A stretch of 64,000 nucleotides of DNA from Chengkuizengella marina (GCF_009910845.1 NZ_SIJB01000013.1:1-64000), one strand, 5' to 3'. Numbered from the stretch's first letter, positions 52,084 through 61,686 are shown. Translations and numbers: made by a program. The notes: generated by a model from the letters alone, not told the origin.

Positions 52084-52388
52084 ATAGGGATTTCAAATGT
52101 TCTTCTAAGAATACGAGACAATTAGGTAATATGGAAAAACATTTTAAAAATTCTATGTTTTCCAATGGATATTAACTCAGGTTTCCAAATCAAAATATAG
52201 AGTCAGATTCTTCTAAGTAAATCTCGTGAGAGATTTGACCCCACTTTCTTCTTGGGAATAGAATCAATGTTGTAGGGCAGTTTCTCTCCTCTATTTAGTT
52301 TACCTTGAGCTTATTTACTAATAGACTTGTCTAATTAATGGTTTATTTACTCTTTCCTAAAATATATTGTTAGACTTTTGCTTATTTA
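52084..52388. other. Gap between LysR and MscS genes
   Basis: No gene, repeat or RNA that I can support. Confidence 0.4.
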
Positions 52389-53303
52389 CTATAAATTATT
52401 GAAGCCCTCAGCTCCACTTTCATGTCTTTCAATACGTCGAGGATAAGAAATTTGAATTCCATTTTTGTTTAATTGTTTAAGTAGTCCTTTACGAATTTCT
52501 TTAGCTGCTGTCCAATAATGCACATCTTTTACCATACTAATGACAGTATATTTTGCTCCTAATGCATTATTTTCAACGTCTGTAATCCCATATAATTGTG
52601 GAGGTTCCATAACTTCTCCTTTATCATCCAACAAAAATAATTGTTTTTGATTTGAGACAAGATCATGGGATACATCGTTGATCGCTTGTTCTATTTCTGA
52701 TGGATCTATTTCATAAGGGACGGTTACATTAATAATCGCCCGCATTCGTTCACGATTATAGTTTTGACTGGTTCTGATTTCAGAGTTTTGAATAACAACA
52801 GAATGCTGTCCCCATGTTCGAATTTTGGTAGCTCGAAGTCCTACGTCTACGATTGTACCGTTAATCTCACCGTTATTAATGGAAACATAATCACCAACTG
52901 AGAACTGATCTTCAAAAATGATGAAAAATCCAGTGATTAAATCTTTTACTAACGTTTGTGCACCGAAACCAACTGCTAAACCCAGTACTCCTGCTCCGGC
53001 AATGATAGGCGCTACATCTAAACCTGCATTACTTAAAATCATTAAAATAGAGATGATAAATATAACATACTTTGTCAAAGAGAGTAATAGAGATTCTAGA
53101 GTATCTTTTTGCTTTTCTTGCATTCTTGAAATATTAATATCAAACACACGGTTAATGATTACTTTTCTCACTTTTAAAGCTAACCAAGTTAACCCAATAA
53201 TAAGTAAAATCATAAGTGATCTTTGAGACAGCTCAATAAGCTGAGGTTCCCAAGTTTCCCAAGTAAAATAATCTTTAATTGATTGTATACTTATTTCAAA
53301 CAT
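52389..53303 (-). CDS. MscS-family mechanosensitive channel (304 aa)
   Basis: Three membrane segments in the first 110 residues, the pore-lining helix GLDVAPIIAGAGVLGLAVGFGAQTLVKDLITGFFIIFEDQFSVGDYV (about 88-133), which is the MscS signature, followed by the beta domain (GTIVDVGLRATKIRTWGQHSVVIQNSEI) and a mixed alpha/beta tail. It opens under hypo-osmotic stress to release solutes. Closest in form to Bacillus YkuT. Monocistronic. Confidence 0.94.
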   Translation of the reverse strand: MFEISIQSIKDYFTWETWEPQLIELSQRSLMILLIIGLTWLALKVRKVIINRVFDINISRMQEKQKDTLESLLLSLTKYVIFIISILMILSNAGLDVAPIIAGAGVLGLAVGFGAQTLVKDLITGFFIIFEDQFSVGDYVSINNGEINGTIVDVGLRATKIRTWGQHSVVIQNSEIRTSQNYNRERMRAIINVTVPYEIDPSEIEQAINDVSHDLVSNQKQLFLLDDKGEVMEPPQLYGITDVENNALGAKYTVISMVKDVHYWTAAKEIRKGLLKQLNKNGIQISYPRRIERHESGAEGFNNL

Positions 53304-53398
53304 TTTTCTCCCCCGTAGTAAAATTGTATAATTGCTAGATTCAATTGTAGCATATCAGTGAGCATTTCTTCAAAAATAAATCGAGATTTATATATTAA

Positions 53399-53447
53399 AA
53401 ACCCCTATAAGAAAATGTCAGAACAAGTCCTTAAAGGGGGTGTTTTG
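53399..53447 (-). terminator. Terminator of pepF
   Basis: On the minus strand: ACCCCCTTTAAG...CTTATAGGGGT followed by TTTTTAATA. Confidence 0.75.
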
Positions 53448-53464
53448 TAGTTTCGTATATAAAA

Positions 53465-55255
53465 TTATTGAGTTAATTTTTCCATCTCTGAAATGACTTC
53501 CTCAAACACACTCATCGCTTGACGAATCGGTTCAGGAGAAGACATATCCACACCGGCACGTTTTAAAATGTTGATTGAATAATCGCTACCACCACTTTTT
53601 AAGATGCCTTTGTAACGATCAACGGCAGGTTGACCTTCCTCTAATATTTGTTTTGAAAAACTTGTTGCTGCGGAGAATCCAGTTGCATATTTAAAAACAT
53701 AAAAGCTAGAATAAAAATGTGGAATACGTGCCCATTCCATTTCGATATCTTGATCTACAGCCATTCCATCACCATGATATTTAACATTTAGATCATAATA
53801 AATTTCACTTAAATCTTGTGGAGTTAATGATTCACCAGCTTCTGCTTTCTCATGAATAATTTTTTCGAATTCAGCAAACATCGTTTGCCTGAAAACCGTT
53901 GTTCTAAATTGATCTGCATAATAGGTAAGCAAATACAATTTTTCTTTTTCGTCTGTTGTATTTTTCAATAAATGATCCATAAGTAGTGCTTCATTTAGAG
54001 TAGAAGCTACTTCAGCTAAAAAGATCGTATATTGTGCATCACGATATTTTTGGTTTTCATCTGATAAATACGAATGAATAGCATGACCCATTTCATGTGT
54101 TAAAGTAAACATACTGTTTAAGTTGTCTTTATGATTTAATAGCACATACGGATGAGTGCCGTATGCACCCCAACTGTAGGCCCCACTTCTTTTTCCTTTG
54201 TTTTCATAAACGTCAATCCATCCGTTATTAAATCCATCATTTAGAATAGCCAAGTAATCTTCACCTAATGGTTTTAAACTTTCAGCAACTTTATCCTTCG
54301 CTTCTTCAAAAGTGATTTCCATTCTAAACTCATCCACTAATGGTGAAAATAAGTCATACATGTGTAATTCATCTACTTTTAACAACTTCTTACGAAGCTC
54401 CATATAACGATGCATTAAAGGTAAGTGTTCATGGATTGTGTCAATTAGATTTGTATAAACTTCTTTTGGAATGTTATCTCCATAAAGTGCCATGTCTAAA
54501 ATTGAAGGATATTTTCTTGTTTTTGCATAGAAGTTATTCTTATTGATATTGGCATTTAAAGTTGCCCCAATAGTATTTTTATGTCGATTGTAAGTATCGT
54601 ACATTGCTTTAAAAGCACTTTTACGAACCTCTTGATTGTCACTTTCAAGAAATTGAATGTAATTTCCATGGGTAAGCTCTACTTCTTTACCTATATCATT
54701 TTTAATTTTAGGAAAAGTTATATCCGCATTGTTTAACATACCAAAAATGTTTTGAGGTGCTTGCGATAAGCTTCCTACTTGAGCCAAAATTGCTTCTTCT
54801 GATTGTGAGAGAATATGTGCTTTTTGACGTAACATTTCTTCTAAAGTACGTTTATAATCACTTAACTCTGGATTATCTATAAATTTTTTTAATTGCTCAT
54901 CAGATAAACTTAATATTTCCGGGGTAATAAAGGATAATGAGCCATTAATTTCTACGCTTAATTTTTGCGCCTTATCAGATAAGGCTTGATAGGTAGATTC
55001 GGTTGTATCTTCATGGTGTTTCAAGTTGGCATAAACATAAAGTCTTTCTGTATGTAATGAGATGTCATCTTCTAGAGCAAAACATTTTTTTATGTTAATA
55101 GCATCTGTAAGTTTACCTTGAAATTTCTTAATTTCTTTTACTTTCTTTTGAACTTCTTTGTATTCAGCATCCCAAGTTTGTTGGTCTTTAAACATATCTT
55201 CTAGTTTCCATTTGTTTTCTTCTGAAACTTCAATTCTTTTTAATACTTCACTCAT
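53465..55255 (-). CDS. pepF: Oligoendopeptidase F (596 aa; longer secreted form possible)
   Basis: M3B zinc peptidase: the site LTHEMGHAIHSYLSD (about residue 381) has HExxH, and VASTLNEALLMDHLL supplies the third ligand Glu. It cuts oligopeptides in the cytoplasm. The ATG at 55255 has a perfect AGGAGG 6 nt upstream and gives the usual length of about 600 aa. But the frame stays open to a TTG at 55369 with its own AGGGGTG site, adding MKRLTLFVMIVILTIVPLFSSM, a good signal peptide. Two isoforms, cytoplasmic and exported, are therefore possible. Confidence 0.94.
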   Translation of the reverse strand: MSEVLKRIEVSEENKWKLEDMFKDQQTWDAEYKEVQKKVKEIKKFQGKLTDAINIKKCFALEDDISLHTERLYVYANLKHHEDTTESTYQALSDKAQKLSVEINGSLSFITPEILSLSDEQLKKFIDNPELSDYKRTLEEMLRQKAHILSQSEEAILAQVGSLSQAPQNIFGMLNNADITFPKIKNDIGKEVELTHGNYIQFLESDNQEVRKSAFKAMYDTYNRHKNTIGATLNANINKNNFYAKTRKYPSILDMALYGDNIPKEVYTNLIDTIHEHLPLMHRYMELRKKLLKVDELHMYDLFSPLVDEFRMEITFEEAKDKVAESLKPLGEDYLAILNDGFNNGWIDVYENKGKRSGAYSWGAYGTHPYVLLNHKDNLNSMFTLTHEMGHAIHSYLSDENQKYRDAQYTIFLAEVASTLNEALLMDHLLKNTTDEKEKLYLLTYYADQFRTTVFRQTMFAEFEKIIHEKAEAGESLTPQDLSEIYYDLNVKYHGDGMAVDQDIEMEWARIPHFYSSFYVFKYATGFSAATSFSKQILEEGQPAVDRYKGILKSGGSDYSINILKRAGVDMSSPEPIRQAMSVFEEVISEMEKLTQ

Positions 55256-55486
55256 GGGACTCCTCCTATGATTTTTATCATTTTTATTGTTTTTCGCATA
55301 ATTCATAGATGAAAATAATGGTACTATTGTTAAGATAACAATCATCACAAATAAGGTCAAACGTTTCAATTCAATCACACCCCTGTAATTCTATATCAAT
55401 TGACAAAGTTTTGATTAGTATGACCTTTTCTAAATGATATTATGATTTCATGATATGTGATATTAATGATATTATGATCTTTCTAG

Positions 55487-55660
55487 TTATCCAAAAAATG
55501 ACATCACTAATAAAACAAAGGAACATATAACCATAAATAAAGCAAAGAGAGCTAAATATTTACGAATAGGCTGTGAGATCGTGTCTTTCTTTAGAATTAA
55601 CACCAATGCAAGAGCAAAGGATACGATGATAAAAATGACTAATGATTCTGTATTTTCCAT
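55487..55660 (-). CDS. Small two-pass membrane protein (57 aa)
   Basis: Too short for usual calling. Two membrane helices (ESLVIFIIVSFALALVLIL and YLALFALFMVICSFVLLVMSFF) are joined by a short basic loop (KKDTISQPIRK). AAAGGCGG lies 7 nt before its ATG. It is upstream of pepF on the same strand, about 100 bp away. I do not recognise a family; similar tiny membrane proteins are common in Bacillales. Confidence 0.6.
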   Translation of the reverse strand: MENTESLVIFIIVSFALALVLILKKDTISQPIRKYLALFALFMVICSFVLLVMSFFG

Positions 55661-55819
55661 TACTAAACCGCCTTTCTTTTAATATAAGATCTTATAAATT
55701 ATTAAAATTCCATATTAAAGAAAATCTTTCTCAATCCACAATGTATCCGTTTAGTGACAGATCTTTATATAAGTTTGTTATAAACAAAATTAGTATCATT
55801 ATATCAGAAAACATACAGA

Positions 55820-55850
55820 AAAAGACCGAAAGAATTGATTCCTTCGGTAT
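55820..55850 (-). terminator. Terminator of the TerC-family gene
   Basis: On the minus strand: ACCGAAGGAATC...TTTCGGT followed by CTTTTTCTG. Confidence 0.75.
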
Positions 55851-55889
55851 CGTGCTAGCTGCCTCAAAAACAAATTTTTTTGGATTGCA

Positions 55890-56561
55890 TCATGTAGCAA
55901 GTTTCCCTCTGTTTTTCATTCTACCTGCTATGATTACTCCTATAACAATTACAGTGATGAACGCCCATTTGATCCATACATTTTCTTCAAAAAAAGCTTT
56001 AAACCAAGTCTCATCAGTAATCATTTTACCAGCCGTAAAGGCAAGAACTCCTGAACCTATATATATAATGACAGGATAGCGTTCGATAAATTTTAAAATA
56101 ATCGTGCTGCCCCACACAATAAAAGGAACACTGATCATCAATCCGATAACAACCATTAAAAAACTTCCATGTGAGGCACCCGCTATAGCTAATACATTGT
56201 CTAAACCCATTACAGCATCGGCAATAATTATGGTTTGGATCGCTGACCACAAGCTTGTCCCCGATTTTACATTGTCATGTGATTTTTTTTGTGTTAATAA
56301 TTTAAAAGCAATCCAAATAAGTAACAGTCCTCCAATTAACAGTAATCCAGGGATTTTTAATAACCAAACAACTAATAATGTTCCTATTGCTCTAACGATA
56401 ATAGCACCTGCTGTTCCCCAGATAATGACTTTTTTTTGATGCTCTTTAGGAACATTTCTTGCTGCTAAGCCAATGACAATGGCATTATCACCAGCAAGTA
56501 CTAAATCAATGATGATGATACTCAATAGTATTGTCCAAAAATCTGGAGTAAAGAGTTCCAT
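55890..56561 (-). CDS. TerC-family membrane protein, Mn2+ exporter-like (223 aa)
   Basis: Seven-helix TerC protein with the acidic metal-site motifs IDLVLAGDNAIVIGLA (residues about 16-31) and IIIADAVMGLDNVLAIAGAS (about 111-130), in the second of its two halves. Bacillus YjbE/YceF/YkoY relatives move Mn2+ out or load secreted enzymes. No yybP-ykoY riboswitch was found upstream. Start at ATG 56561, 8 nt after GGAG; a GTG three codons earlier overlaps that site. Confidence 0.92.
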   Translation of the reverse strand: MELFTPDFWTILLSIIIIDLVLAGDNAIVIGLAARNVPKEHQKKVIIWGTAGAIIVRAIGTLLVVWLLKIPGLLLIGGLLLIWIAFKLLTQKKSHDNVKSGTSLWSAIQTIIIADAVMGLDNVLAIAGASHGSFLMVVIGLMISVPFIVWGSTIILKFIERYPVIIYIGSGVLAFTAGKMITDETWFKAFFEENVWIKWAFITVIVIGVIIAGRMKNRGKLAT

Positions 56562-56659
56562 GTATAACACTCCTTGAAACTTATTTCTATTGCAATTTTA
56601 GTTTAATGCCTAAAAATTGTTTTGGTCTTTGTTATAAGGTATTAAAGATTAGTCTATCC

Positions 56660-56702
56660 AAAAAAAAAACGATCATCTACCTAAATATATGGTAATGATC
56701 GC
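56660..56702 (-). terminator. Terminator of the small hypothetical gene
   Basis: On the minus strand: CGATCATTACC...GGTAGATGATCG followed by TTTTTTTTT. Confidence 0.88.
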
Positions 56703-56734
56703 TAATGATATTGTCTTCATACAAATTTATTTAT

Positions 56735-56968
56735 TTAAATTTCTTTAAATTTTTCAATCATTTCTTTTCTTTCTTCTTCTGAACCTTTAAAATTTTCTGG
56801 AGAAAAACGTTTATTCACCCAATCCATTAGAGCAGGTCTGCTTAAAAAATCGTGTGTATCTTCACCCCATTGATCAGAAATTTCACGTAATATGATATGT
56901 CTGCCATTAACTTCTACATTCATCATATTCCATTTATCTTTTTTATAAATTTGATGTTTTTTTATCAT
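56735..56968 (-). CDS. Small hypothetical protein (77 aa)
   Basis: Not recognised. A charged soluble protein with a Lys-rich start (MIKKHQIYKKDKW), a strand-like VEVNGRHIILREI, and a helical C-terminus (RPALMDWVNKRFSPENFKGSEEERKEMIEKFKEI). GGAGATAT precedes the ATG. It has its own strong terminator and no linked partner. Confidence 0.65.
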   Translation of the reverse strand: MIKKHQIYKKDKWNMMNVEVNGRHIILREISDQWGEDTHDFLSRPALMDWVNKRFSPENFKGSEEERKEMIEKFKEI

Positions 56969-57216
56969 AGATATATCTCCATTTCTAATAAGCTTGAGCC
57001 ATTATTATATCATGATTGATTTTTAAATGCATACTTTGGATTTACAAAAAAATGGAATAAAACTTACTCTTTTAATCTAAAACAATTTACATTTTTAGGC
57101 GGAGAAAAAGCAGTAGGATGGGAAATACATATTGAAAATTGGAAATTATAACTGTATAATTGACTTAATCGTCTTAGGTGACGAAACACTTTTTATGTTT
57201 TATGGAGGTATGCAAT

Positions 57217-57414
57217 TTGAAAGGTTCAGTTAAATGGTTTAACGCAGAAAAAGGTTATGGTTTCATTCAAGTTGAAGGTGGAGACGATGTTTTTGTACAT
57301 TTCTCAGCAATTCAAGGTGACGGATTCAAAACTCTAGATGAAGGTCAGGAAGTTGAATTCGAAATTACTGAAGGTGACCGTGGTCCTCAAGCAGCTAACG
57401 TTGTTAAGTTATAA
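57217..57414 (+). CDS. Cold-shock protein (65 aa)
   Basis: Single cold-shock domain with both RNA-binding motifs: KGYGFIQV (RNP1, about 13-20) and VFVHFSAI (RNP2, about 26-33), ending [10 protein letters not shown]. It binds single-stranded RNA as a chaperone. A TTG start at 57217 has GGAGG 7 nt upstream and gives the normal family length; the 13-codon upstream extension is rejected. The leader before it is about 150 nt and may hold the cold-box. Confidence 0.95.
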   Translation: MKGSVKWFNAEKGYGFIQVEGGDDVFVHFSAIQGDGFKTLDEGQEVEFEITEGDRGPQAANVVKL

Positions 57415-57423
57415 GTAATGTTA

Positions 57424-57560
57424 GGAGCTTCGAGGAAGGCGTTTTATTCCGTTAGTCACTTTAAGTGAACATATAATTACTTAATTAAAAGTATGGAAAG
57501 AGTGAATAGCCGGATGCAGCTCATCAAAAGAGCATAAGTCGAAGCCATGCTTATATAGTA
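57424..57560 (+). ncRNA. Possible structured 3' UTR or small RNA after the cold-shock gene
   Basis: About 140 nt of non-coding sequence before the terminator. AGCTTCGA (57427) can pair with TCGAAGCC (57539), enclosing smaller hairpins. GAAGCCATGCTT here recurs at 11371. Could be a stable 3' UTR that the cold-shock gene uses for regulation. No RNA family match was possible by eye. Confidence 0.3.
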
Positions 57561-57576
57561 TACAATGTCATAGCGA

Positions 57577-57616
57577 AAAAAACAGCTTTGAATATTTGTT
57601 CATAGCTGTTTTTTTG
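57577..57616. terminator. Bidirectional terminator
   Basis: AACAGCTTTGA...TCATAGCTGTT followed by TTTTTT; serves the cold-shock gene and the convergent ABC permease. Confidence 0.85.
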
Positions 57617-57638
57617 TATTTCATTTTTTGGTTTAGTT

Positions 57639-58385
57639 TTATACGGAAACATCCCTTTTTTTGAATACATACTGTGAAATAAAAATAAACAAAACAAAAT
57701 AAACAACTAAAACTCCAATGGAAAAGCCTAAACTCATTCCTTCAAATACAGGTTCATTTCCGTTTAAATATTGTCTTAAATCTGTATTTGAATACAAGAA
57801 ATACTTTCCAAGTTCATAATCTTTTAGAACCAAAATATCTACCACTATATAACTAAAAAAGTGGATCATAAAGGACAAAATGATTGCTAATACATTACTT
57901 CTAAAAATGGATGAAATCATGAATGAAAACGTAATCGTCATGATCAATTCAATACTTGTAAATCCATAGTTTTGTAAAACAGAGATAAATGAAATTTCAC
58001 TATTTGCTGTTGATTTTTCGAAGAAAAGGAATCCAATAATAATGGAAGAGACGATATTTAATAACATTAAAAAAGCAATGTATAATAAAATGGCTATATA
58101 TTTAGAAGTTAATATTTTACTTCTATTAACAGGCCTTATTAATAATAACTTGATGGTTCCGTTTGAAAACTCAGAAGCAACAATACTTGAAGCAAGTACA
58201 ATAGCATAGATGGTAATAATGGAAGTAAGGTAACTGCTAATCTCAGCAAAATGAATCCAAGTAAACTCAGTGTCTCTTATAACTAAAGCCATAAGTAATT
58301 GTATAATCACTAACAGTCCTATCATTACCCAGGTTTGAACTTTTTTATATATTTTCATGTTTTCATTTCGTACAAGATTAAGCAA
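57639..58385 (-). CDS. ABC-2 type transporter permease (248 aa)
   Basis: Six membrane segments with the NatB/BcrB-like layout: N-terminal cytoplasmic VRNENMKIYKKVQTWVMIGLLVIIQ, then the SSIVASEFSNGTIKLLLIRPVNRSKILTSKYIAILLYIAFLMLL coupling loop (about 66-108). It pairs with the ATPase encoded just upstream. Together they form an exporter for a small peptide, antibiotic or ion. The promoter-side spacing (about 70 bp) suggests one transcript. Confidence 0.9.
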   Translation of the reverse strand: MLNLVRNENMKIYKKVQTWVMIGLLVIIQLLMALVIRDTEFTWIHFAEISSYLTSIITIYAIVLASSIVASEFSNGTIKLLLIRPVNRSKILTSKYIAILLYIAFLMLLNIVSSIIIGFLFFEKSTANSEISFISVLQNYGFTSIELIMTITFSFMISSIFRSNVLAIILSFMIHFFSYIVVDILVLKDYELGKYFLYSNTDLRQYLNGNEPVFEGMSLGFSIGVLVVYFVLFIFISQYVFKKRDVSV

Positions 58386-58455
58386 TTTTATTAACTCCTT
58401 TATAACTTCAATATTCTTTATCTAGTTAGACTAACAACGATATCTAAAAAAGTAA

Positions 58456-59361
58456 CTAGTTTGTTATTTCTAAAAATTGATCTTCCAATGATTTAGAAGT
58501 TGAATGAATACTGTAAACTAAAATTCCTTCTTTTACCAAAATCATATTGATACTAGGAACTTCTTCTCGGTTCAATCGTAAAGCAAATCCATTTTCAGAT
58601 AATTGTATATCGTAATCTTTATAATGTTGTTTTATTAATTGCAATGCTTTTTCTGGTTGATCTACTTCGAAAACAACTGTATTTTGTTGATCATTTGAAT
58701 ACTCTTTTAGAGTCTTTACATCTATGATCCTTCCTTCTTTAATAATAGCAACACGATCACACATTAACTCCATTTCTGAAAGTAAATGACTAGATACAAG
58801 GGTTGATGTCCCTTCATTAGCAAGAGTTCTTAAATAATCTCTTAATTCTCGAATTCCAGCTGGATCTAATCCATTTGTGGGTTCATCTAGTATAAGGATT
58901 GAGGGTTTATGTAACAACGCTTGTGCAATGCCTAAACGTTGACGCATTCCTAATGAATATCTTTTTACCTTATCATGAATACGATCTTTTAAACCAACAA
59001 GCTCAGTAACTTCATCGATACGAGCATTGGATATACCAGGAATCATTCTAGCATAATGAATTAAATTTTGATATCCTGTTAAATATTTATACATTTCAGG
59101 ATTTTCAACAATTGCTCCAATGGAATGCATAGCTTTTTCAAAGTTTTTTGAAATACTGGTTCCATTGATGATAATGTCTCCTTCGTTTATTGACATAAGG
59201 CCAACGATCATTCGGATCGTGGTTGTTTTCCCTGCACCATTCGGTCCTAAAAATCCATAAATTTCTCCTCTATTTACACTAAATGATACTTGATCAATAA
59301 TCGTTTTATTGTTTAATTTTTTAGTTACATTCATTACTTCAAGTACAGTTGATTGTGTCAA
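58456..59361 (-). CDS. ABC exporter ATP-binding protein (301 aa)
   Basis: Walker A GFLGPNGAGKTTTIRM (about 38-53), signature YSLGMRQRLGIAQALLH, Walker B SILILDEPTNGLDPAG and the switch His in STLVSSHLLSEM are all intact. The C-terminal extension (YDIQLSENGFALRLNREE) is of the BcrA/NatA bacitracin-exporter type. A TTG at 59361, 8 nt after CGGGGGT, is taken as start; eight earlier codons are excluded. Works with the permease downstream. Confidence 0.92.
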   Translation of the reverse strand: MTQSTVLEVMNVTKKLNNKTIIDQVSFSVNRGEIYGFLGPNGAGKTTTIRMIVGLMSINEGDIIINGTSISKNFEKAMHSIGAIVENPEMYKYLTGYQNLIHYARMIPGISNARIDEVTELVGLKDRIHDKVKRYSLGMRQRLGIAQALLHKPSILILDEPTNGLDPAGIRELRDYLRTLANEGTSTLVSSHLLSEMELMCDRVAIIKEGRIIDVKTLKEYSNDQQNTVVFEVDQPEKALQLIKQHYKDYDIQLSENGFALRLNREEVPSINMILVKEGILVYSIHSTSKSLEDQFLEITN

Positions 59362-59613
59362 AACATGATACCCCCGTGACTTCAAGATTTAAAATTTCGT
59401 TATATTAATTTTAATTGAAATTGATAAAATAGATAGTACTAATTATATATAGTACTTTTTATTCACATAATTAACAGTATTAAAACCTTTAGTTTAATAC
59501 AAGGAACAAAATAAGTAAGATCTGTGAAATTCAAAAGATTCAATCGCATCTAGTCTTATTTTGTATTATAATGATAAGAAATAATTTTGACAAAGTATAT
59601 GTGGAGGTAAGTT

Positions 59614-60693
59614 TTGAGTCTATTAAAAATAAAACAAGCGATGGCCCCAAGTTATCCTTTGAGTTTGATGTTTAGGGTCTATCGTTATGTCTTACCTGAA
59701 GTGAAAGCTCAACTTAAACAATGGAGAGAAGTTGCAGAACAAATTCCAAATGATGAGTTAAAAAAACAAGCAATTAACAGCATGACAACGAAGCAGTTTC
59801 ATTGTCAAGGTGGTTCAGTTTATGCTGTTGCAAATTTACCGCAACGACATGTGCTTATTCCACTCATTGTCGCTTTTCAAACGATTAGTGATTATTTGGA
59901 CAACCTTTGTGATCGTAGTGTTTCTATGGATGCTGATGATTTCCGTTTGTTGCATCAATCAATGTTAGATGCGGTAGATCCTTCTGCTTCATTACAAAAC
60001 TATTATGCCAATCGTACGGATCAAAATGATGGAGAGTATTTACATCAATTAGTGAAAACTTGTCAATCTTGTATATGTTTATTGCCAAAATATGATTTAG
60101 TAAAACCTTATGTAAAAGAATTAGTATCATATTATTGTGATTTACAAGTTTATAAACATATTAGGCACGATTTGCGTGAGGATCAATTATTACAATGGTG
60201 GGCATCATATAGTCATTCTTATCCAAATTTACAATGGAATGAATTTGCAGCAGCTACGGGTTCGACTTTAGGTGTTTTTATGCTATTTTTAGCTGCAACA
60301 GATGAAAAGTTGAATGTTGAAACCGTTCAAAACATTCGAAAAAGTTATTTCCCACATATATGTGGTCTACATATTTTATTAGATTACTTGATTGATCAAG
60401 AAGAAGATGAAAAGGGCGGAGATCTGAACTTTTGCAGTTATTATGAAAGTAATGAAATCACTATTAACAGAATTGAGTTTATTTTTGAAGAAGCAAAGAA
60501 AGGTCTGCATCTATTACCAAACTCATCCTTTCATCAAATGATCATTGAAGGTCTGCTAGCTCTTTATTTATCAGATCCAAAAGTCAAGAACCAAACTGAA
60601 GTGAAATTGATTTCAAAAAAATTAATGAAAAAAAGTTCATTTATGCGATTATTTTTTTGGATGAATAGTGTGTGGATTAGAAAATTAAAGTAA
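59614..60693 (+). CDS. ytpB: Tetraprenyl-beta-curcumene synthase, YtpB family (359 aa)
   Basis: DUF2600/YtpB class terpene synthase. The first metal-binding region is FQTISDYLDNLCDRS (about 89-103); the second is HILLDYLIDQEEDEKGGDLNFCSYY (about 252-276). In Bacillus YtpB cyclises all-trans heptaprenyl diphosphate into tetraprenyl-beta-curcumene, leading to the C35 sesquarterpenes found in spores. TTG start with GGAGGTAAG upstream. Lies 24 bp before pfkA, an unusual pairing. Confidence 0.88.
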   Translation: MSLLKIKQAMAPSYPLSLMFRVYRYVLPEVKAQLKQWREVAEQIPNDELKKQAINSMTTKQFHCQGGSVYAVANLPQRHVLIPLIVAFQTISDYLDNLCDRSVSMDADDFRLLHQSMLDAVDPSASLQNYYANRTDQNDGEYLHQLVKTCQSCICLLPKYDLVKPYVKELVSYYCDLQVYKHIRHDLREDQLLQWWASYSHSYPNLQWNEFAAATGSTLGVFMLFLAATDEKLNVETVQNIRKSYFPHICGLHILLDYLIDQEEDEKGGDLNFCSYYESNEITINRIEFIFEEAKKGLHLLPNSSFHQMIIEGLLALYLSDPKVKNQTEVKLISKKLMKKSSFMRLFFWMNSVWIRKLK

Positions 60694-60717
60694 TAAACAT
60701 ACAAGGAGGAATATAAC

Positions 60718-61686
60718 ATGACAGCAGTAAAATCTATAGCAGTACTAACAAGTGGTGGAGATTCCCAAGGAATGAATGCTGCGGTTCGTGCAGTTGTACG
60801 CAGTGCATTATTCAACGGTTTAGAAGTATATGGTGTTCAAAAAGGATATACAGGTTTGATTAACGATGACATTCGAAAAATGGATTTAAGAAGTGTTGGG
60901 GATATCCTCCATCGCGGGGGGACAATTTTACAAACAGCAAGATGTTTAGAATTTAAAACTGAAGAGGGTCAAAAAATTGCAGCTGAAAATCTTCAAAAAA
61001 GAGGGATAGATGGTCTTGTAGTTATTGGTGGAGATGGATCATATAAAGGTGCACAAAAATTAAGTAAACTTGGCATTAAAACAATGGGATTGCCAGGAAC
61101 TATAGATAATGACATCCCATTTACTGATTTTACAATTGGTTTTGATACGGCAGTTAGCATTGTTGTAGATGCCATTAATAAATTAAGGGATACAATGACT
61201 TCACATCAGAGAGCTTCTCTTGTAGAAGTTATGGGTCGTTCCTCAGGGGATATTGCTTTGTATGCTGGACTTGCAAGTGGAGCAGAAACGATTTTAGTTC
61301 CTGAAATCCCATTTGATTTAGAGAAGGTTGCAGCAAGAATGGAAAACAATTTTGCGCATGGAAAAAGGCACAGTATTATTGTATTAGCTGAAGGTGTAGG
61401 AAAAGGAGAAGACTTTTGTAAAATAATCTCCGAACATTGCGGAATGGAACCAAGAGTTACTGTATTAGGACATATTCAAAGAGGTGGGACACCAACTCAT
61501 AATGATCGTATACTTGCAAGTCGTTTAGGGGATTTTGCAGTAAGTCAATTAATGGCAGGGGATTCTGGAAAAGCATGCGGAATTATAAAAAATGAATTAG
61601 TGGCAACAGACATTGATACTGTTGTATCTACTAAAAAGGAATTTAATCATGACCTATTTGAATTAGCTTTACGCTTGTCAAAGTAG
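60718..61686 (+). CDS. pfkA: ATP-dependent 6-phosphofructokinase (322 aa)
   Basis: Glycolytic enzyme of normal bacterial length. The ATP site IAVLTSGGDSQGMNAAVRAVVRSA (about 7-30) has Gln where most PfkA have Pro. The catalytic loop GLPGTIDNDI (about 124-133), VVIGGDGSYKGA, EVMGRSSGDIAL and VTVLGHIQRGGTPTHNDRILASR are intact. GGAGGAATATAAC precedes the ATG. It follows ytpB closely and may share its transcript; no pyk gene is adjacent. Confidence 0.96.
   Translation: MTAVKSIAVLTSGGDSQGMNAAVRAVVRSALFNGLEVYGVQKGYTGLINDDIRKMDLRSVGDILHRGGTILQTARCLEFKTEEGQKIAAENLQKRGIDGLVVIGGDGSYKGAQKLSKLGIKTMGLPGTIDNDIPFTDFTIGFDTAVSIVVDAINKLRDTMTSHQRASLVEVMGRSSGDIALYAGLASGAETILVPEIPFDLEKVAARMENNFAHGKRHSIIVLAEGVGKGEDFCKIISEHCGMEPRVTVLGHIQRGGTPTHNDRILASRLGDFAVSQLMAGDSGKACGIIKNELVATDIDTVVSTKKEFNHDLFELALRLSK

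Noticed and set aside
55642-56079. Plus-strand 145-codon frame over the end of the TerC gene
   Set aside because: Shadow of a clear membrane protein on the other strand; no ribosome site.
56562-56660. yybP-ykoY manganese riboswitch before the TerC-family gene
   Set aside because: The conserved purine-rich manganese-aptamer blocks are absent and the space is too short.
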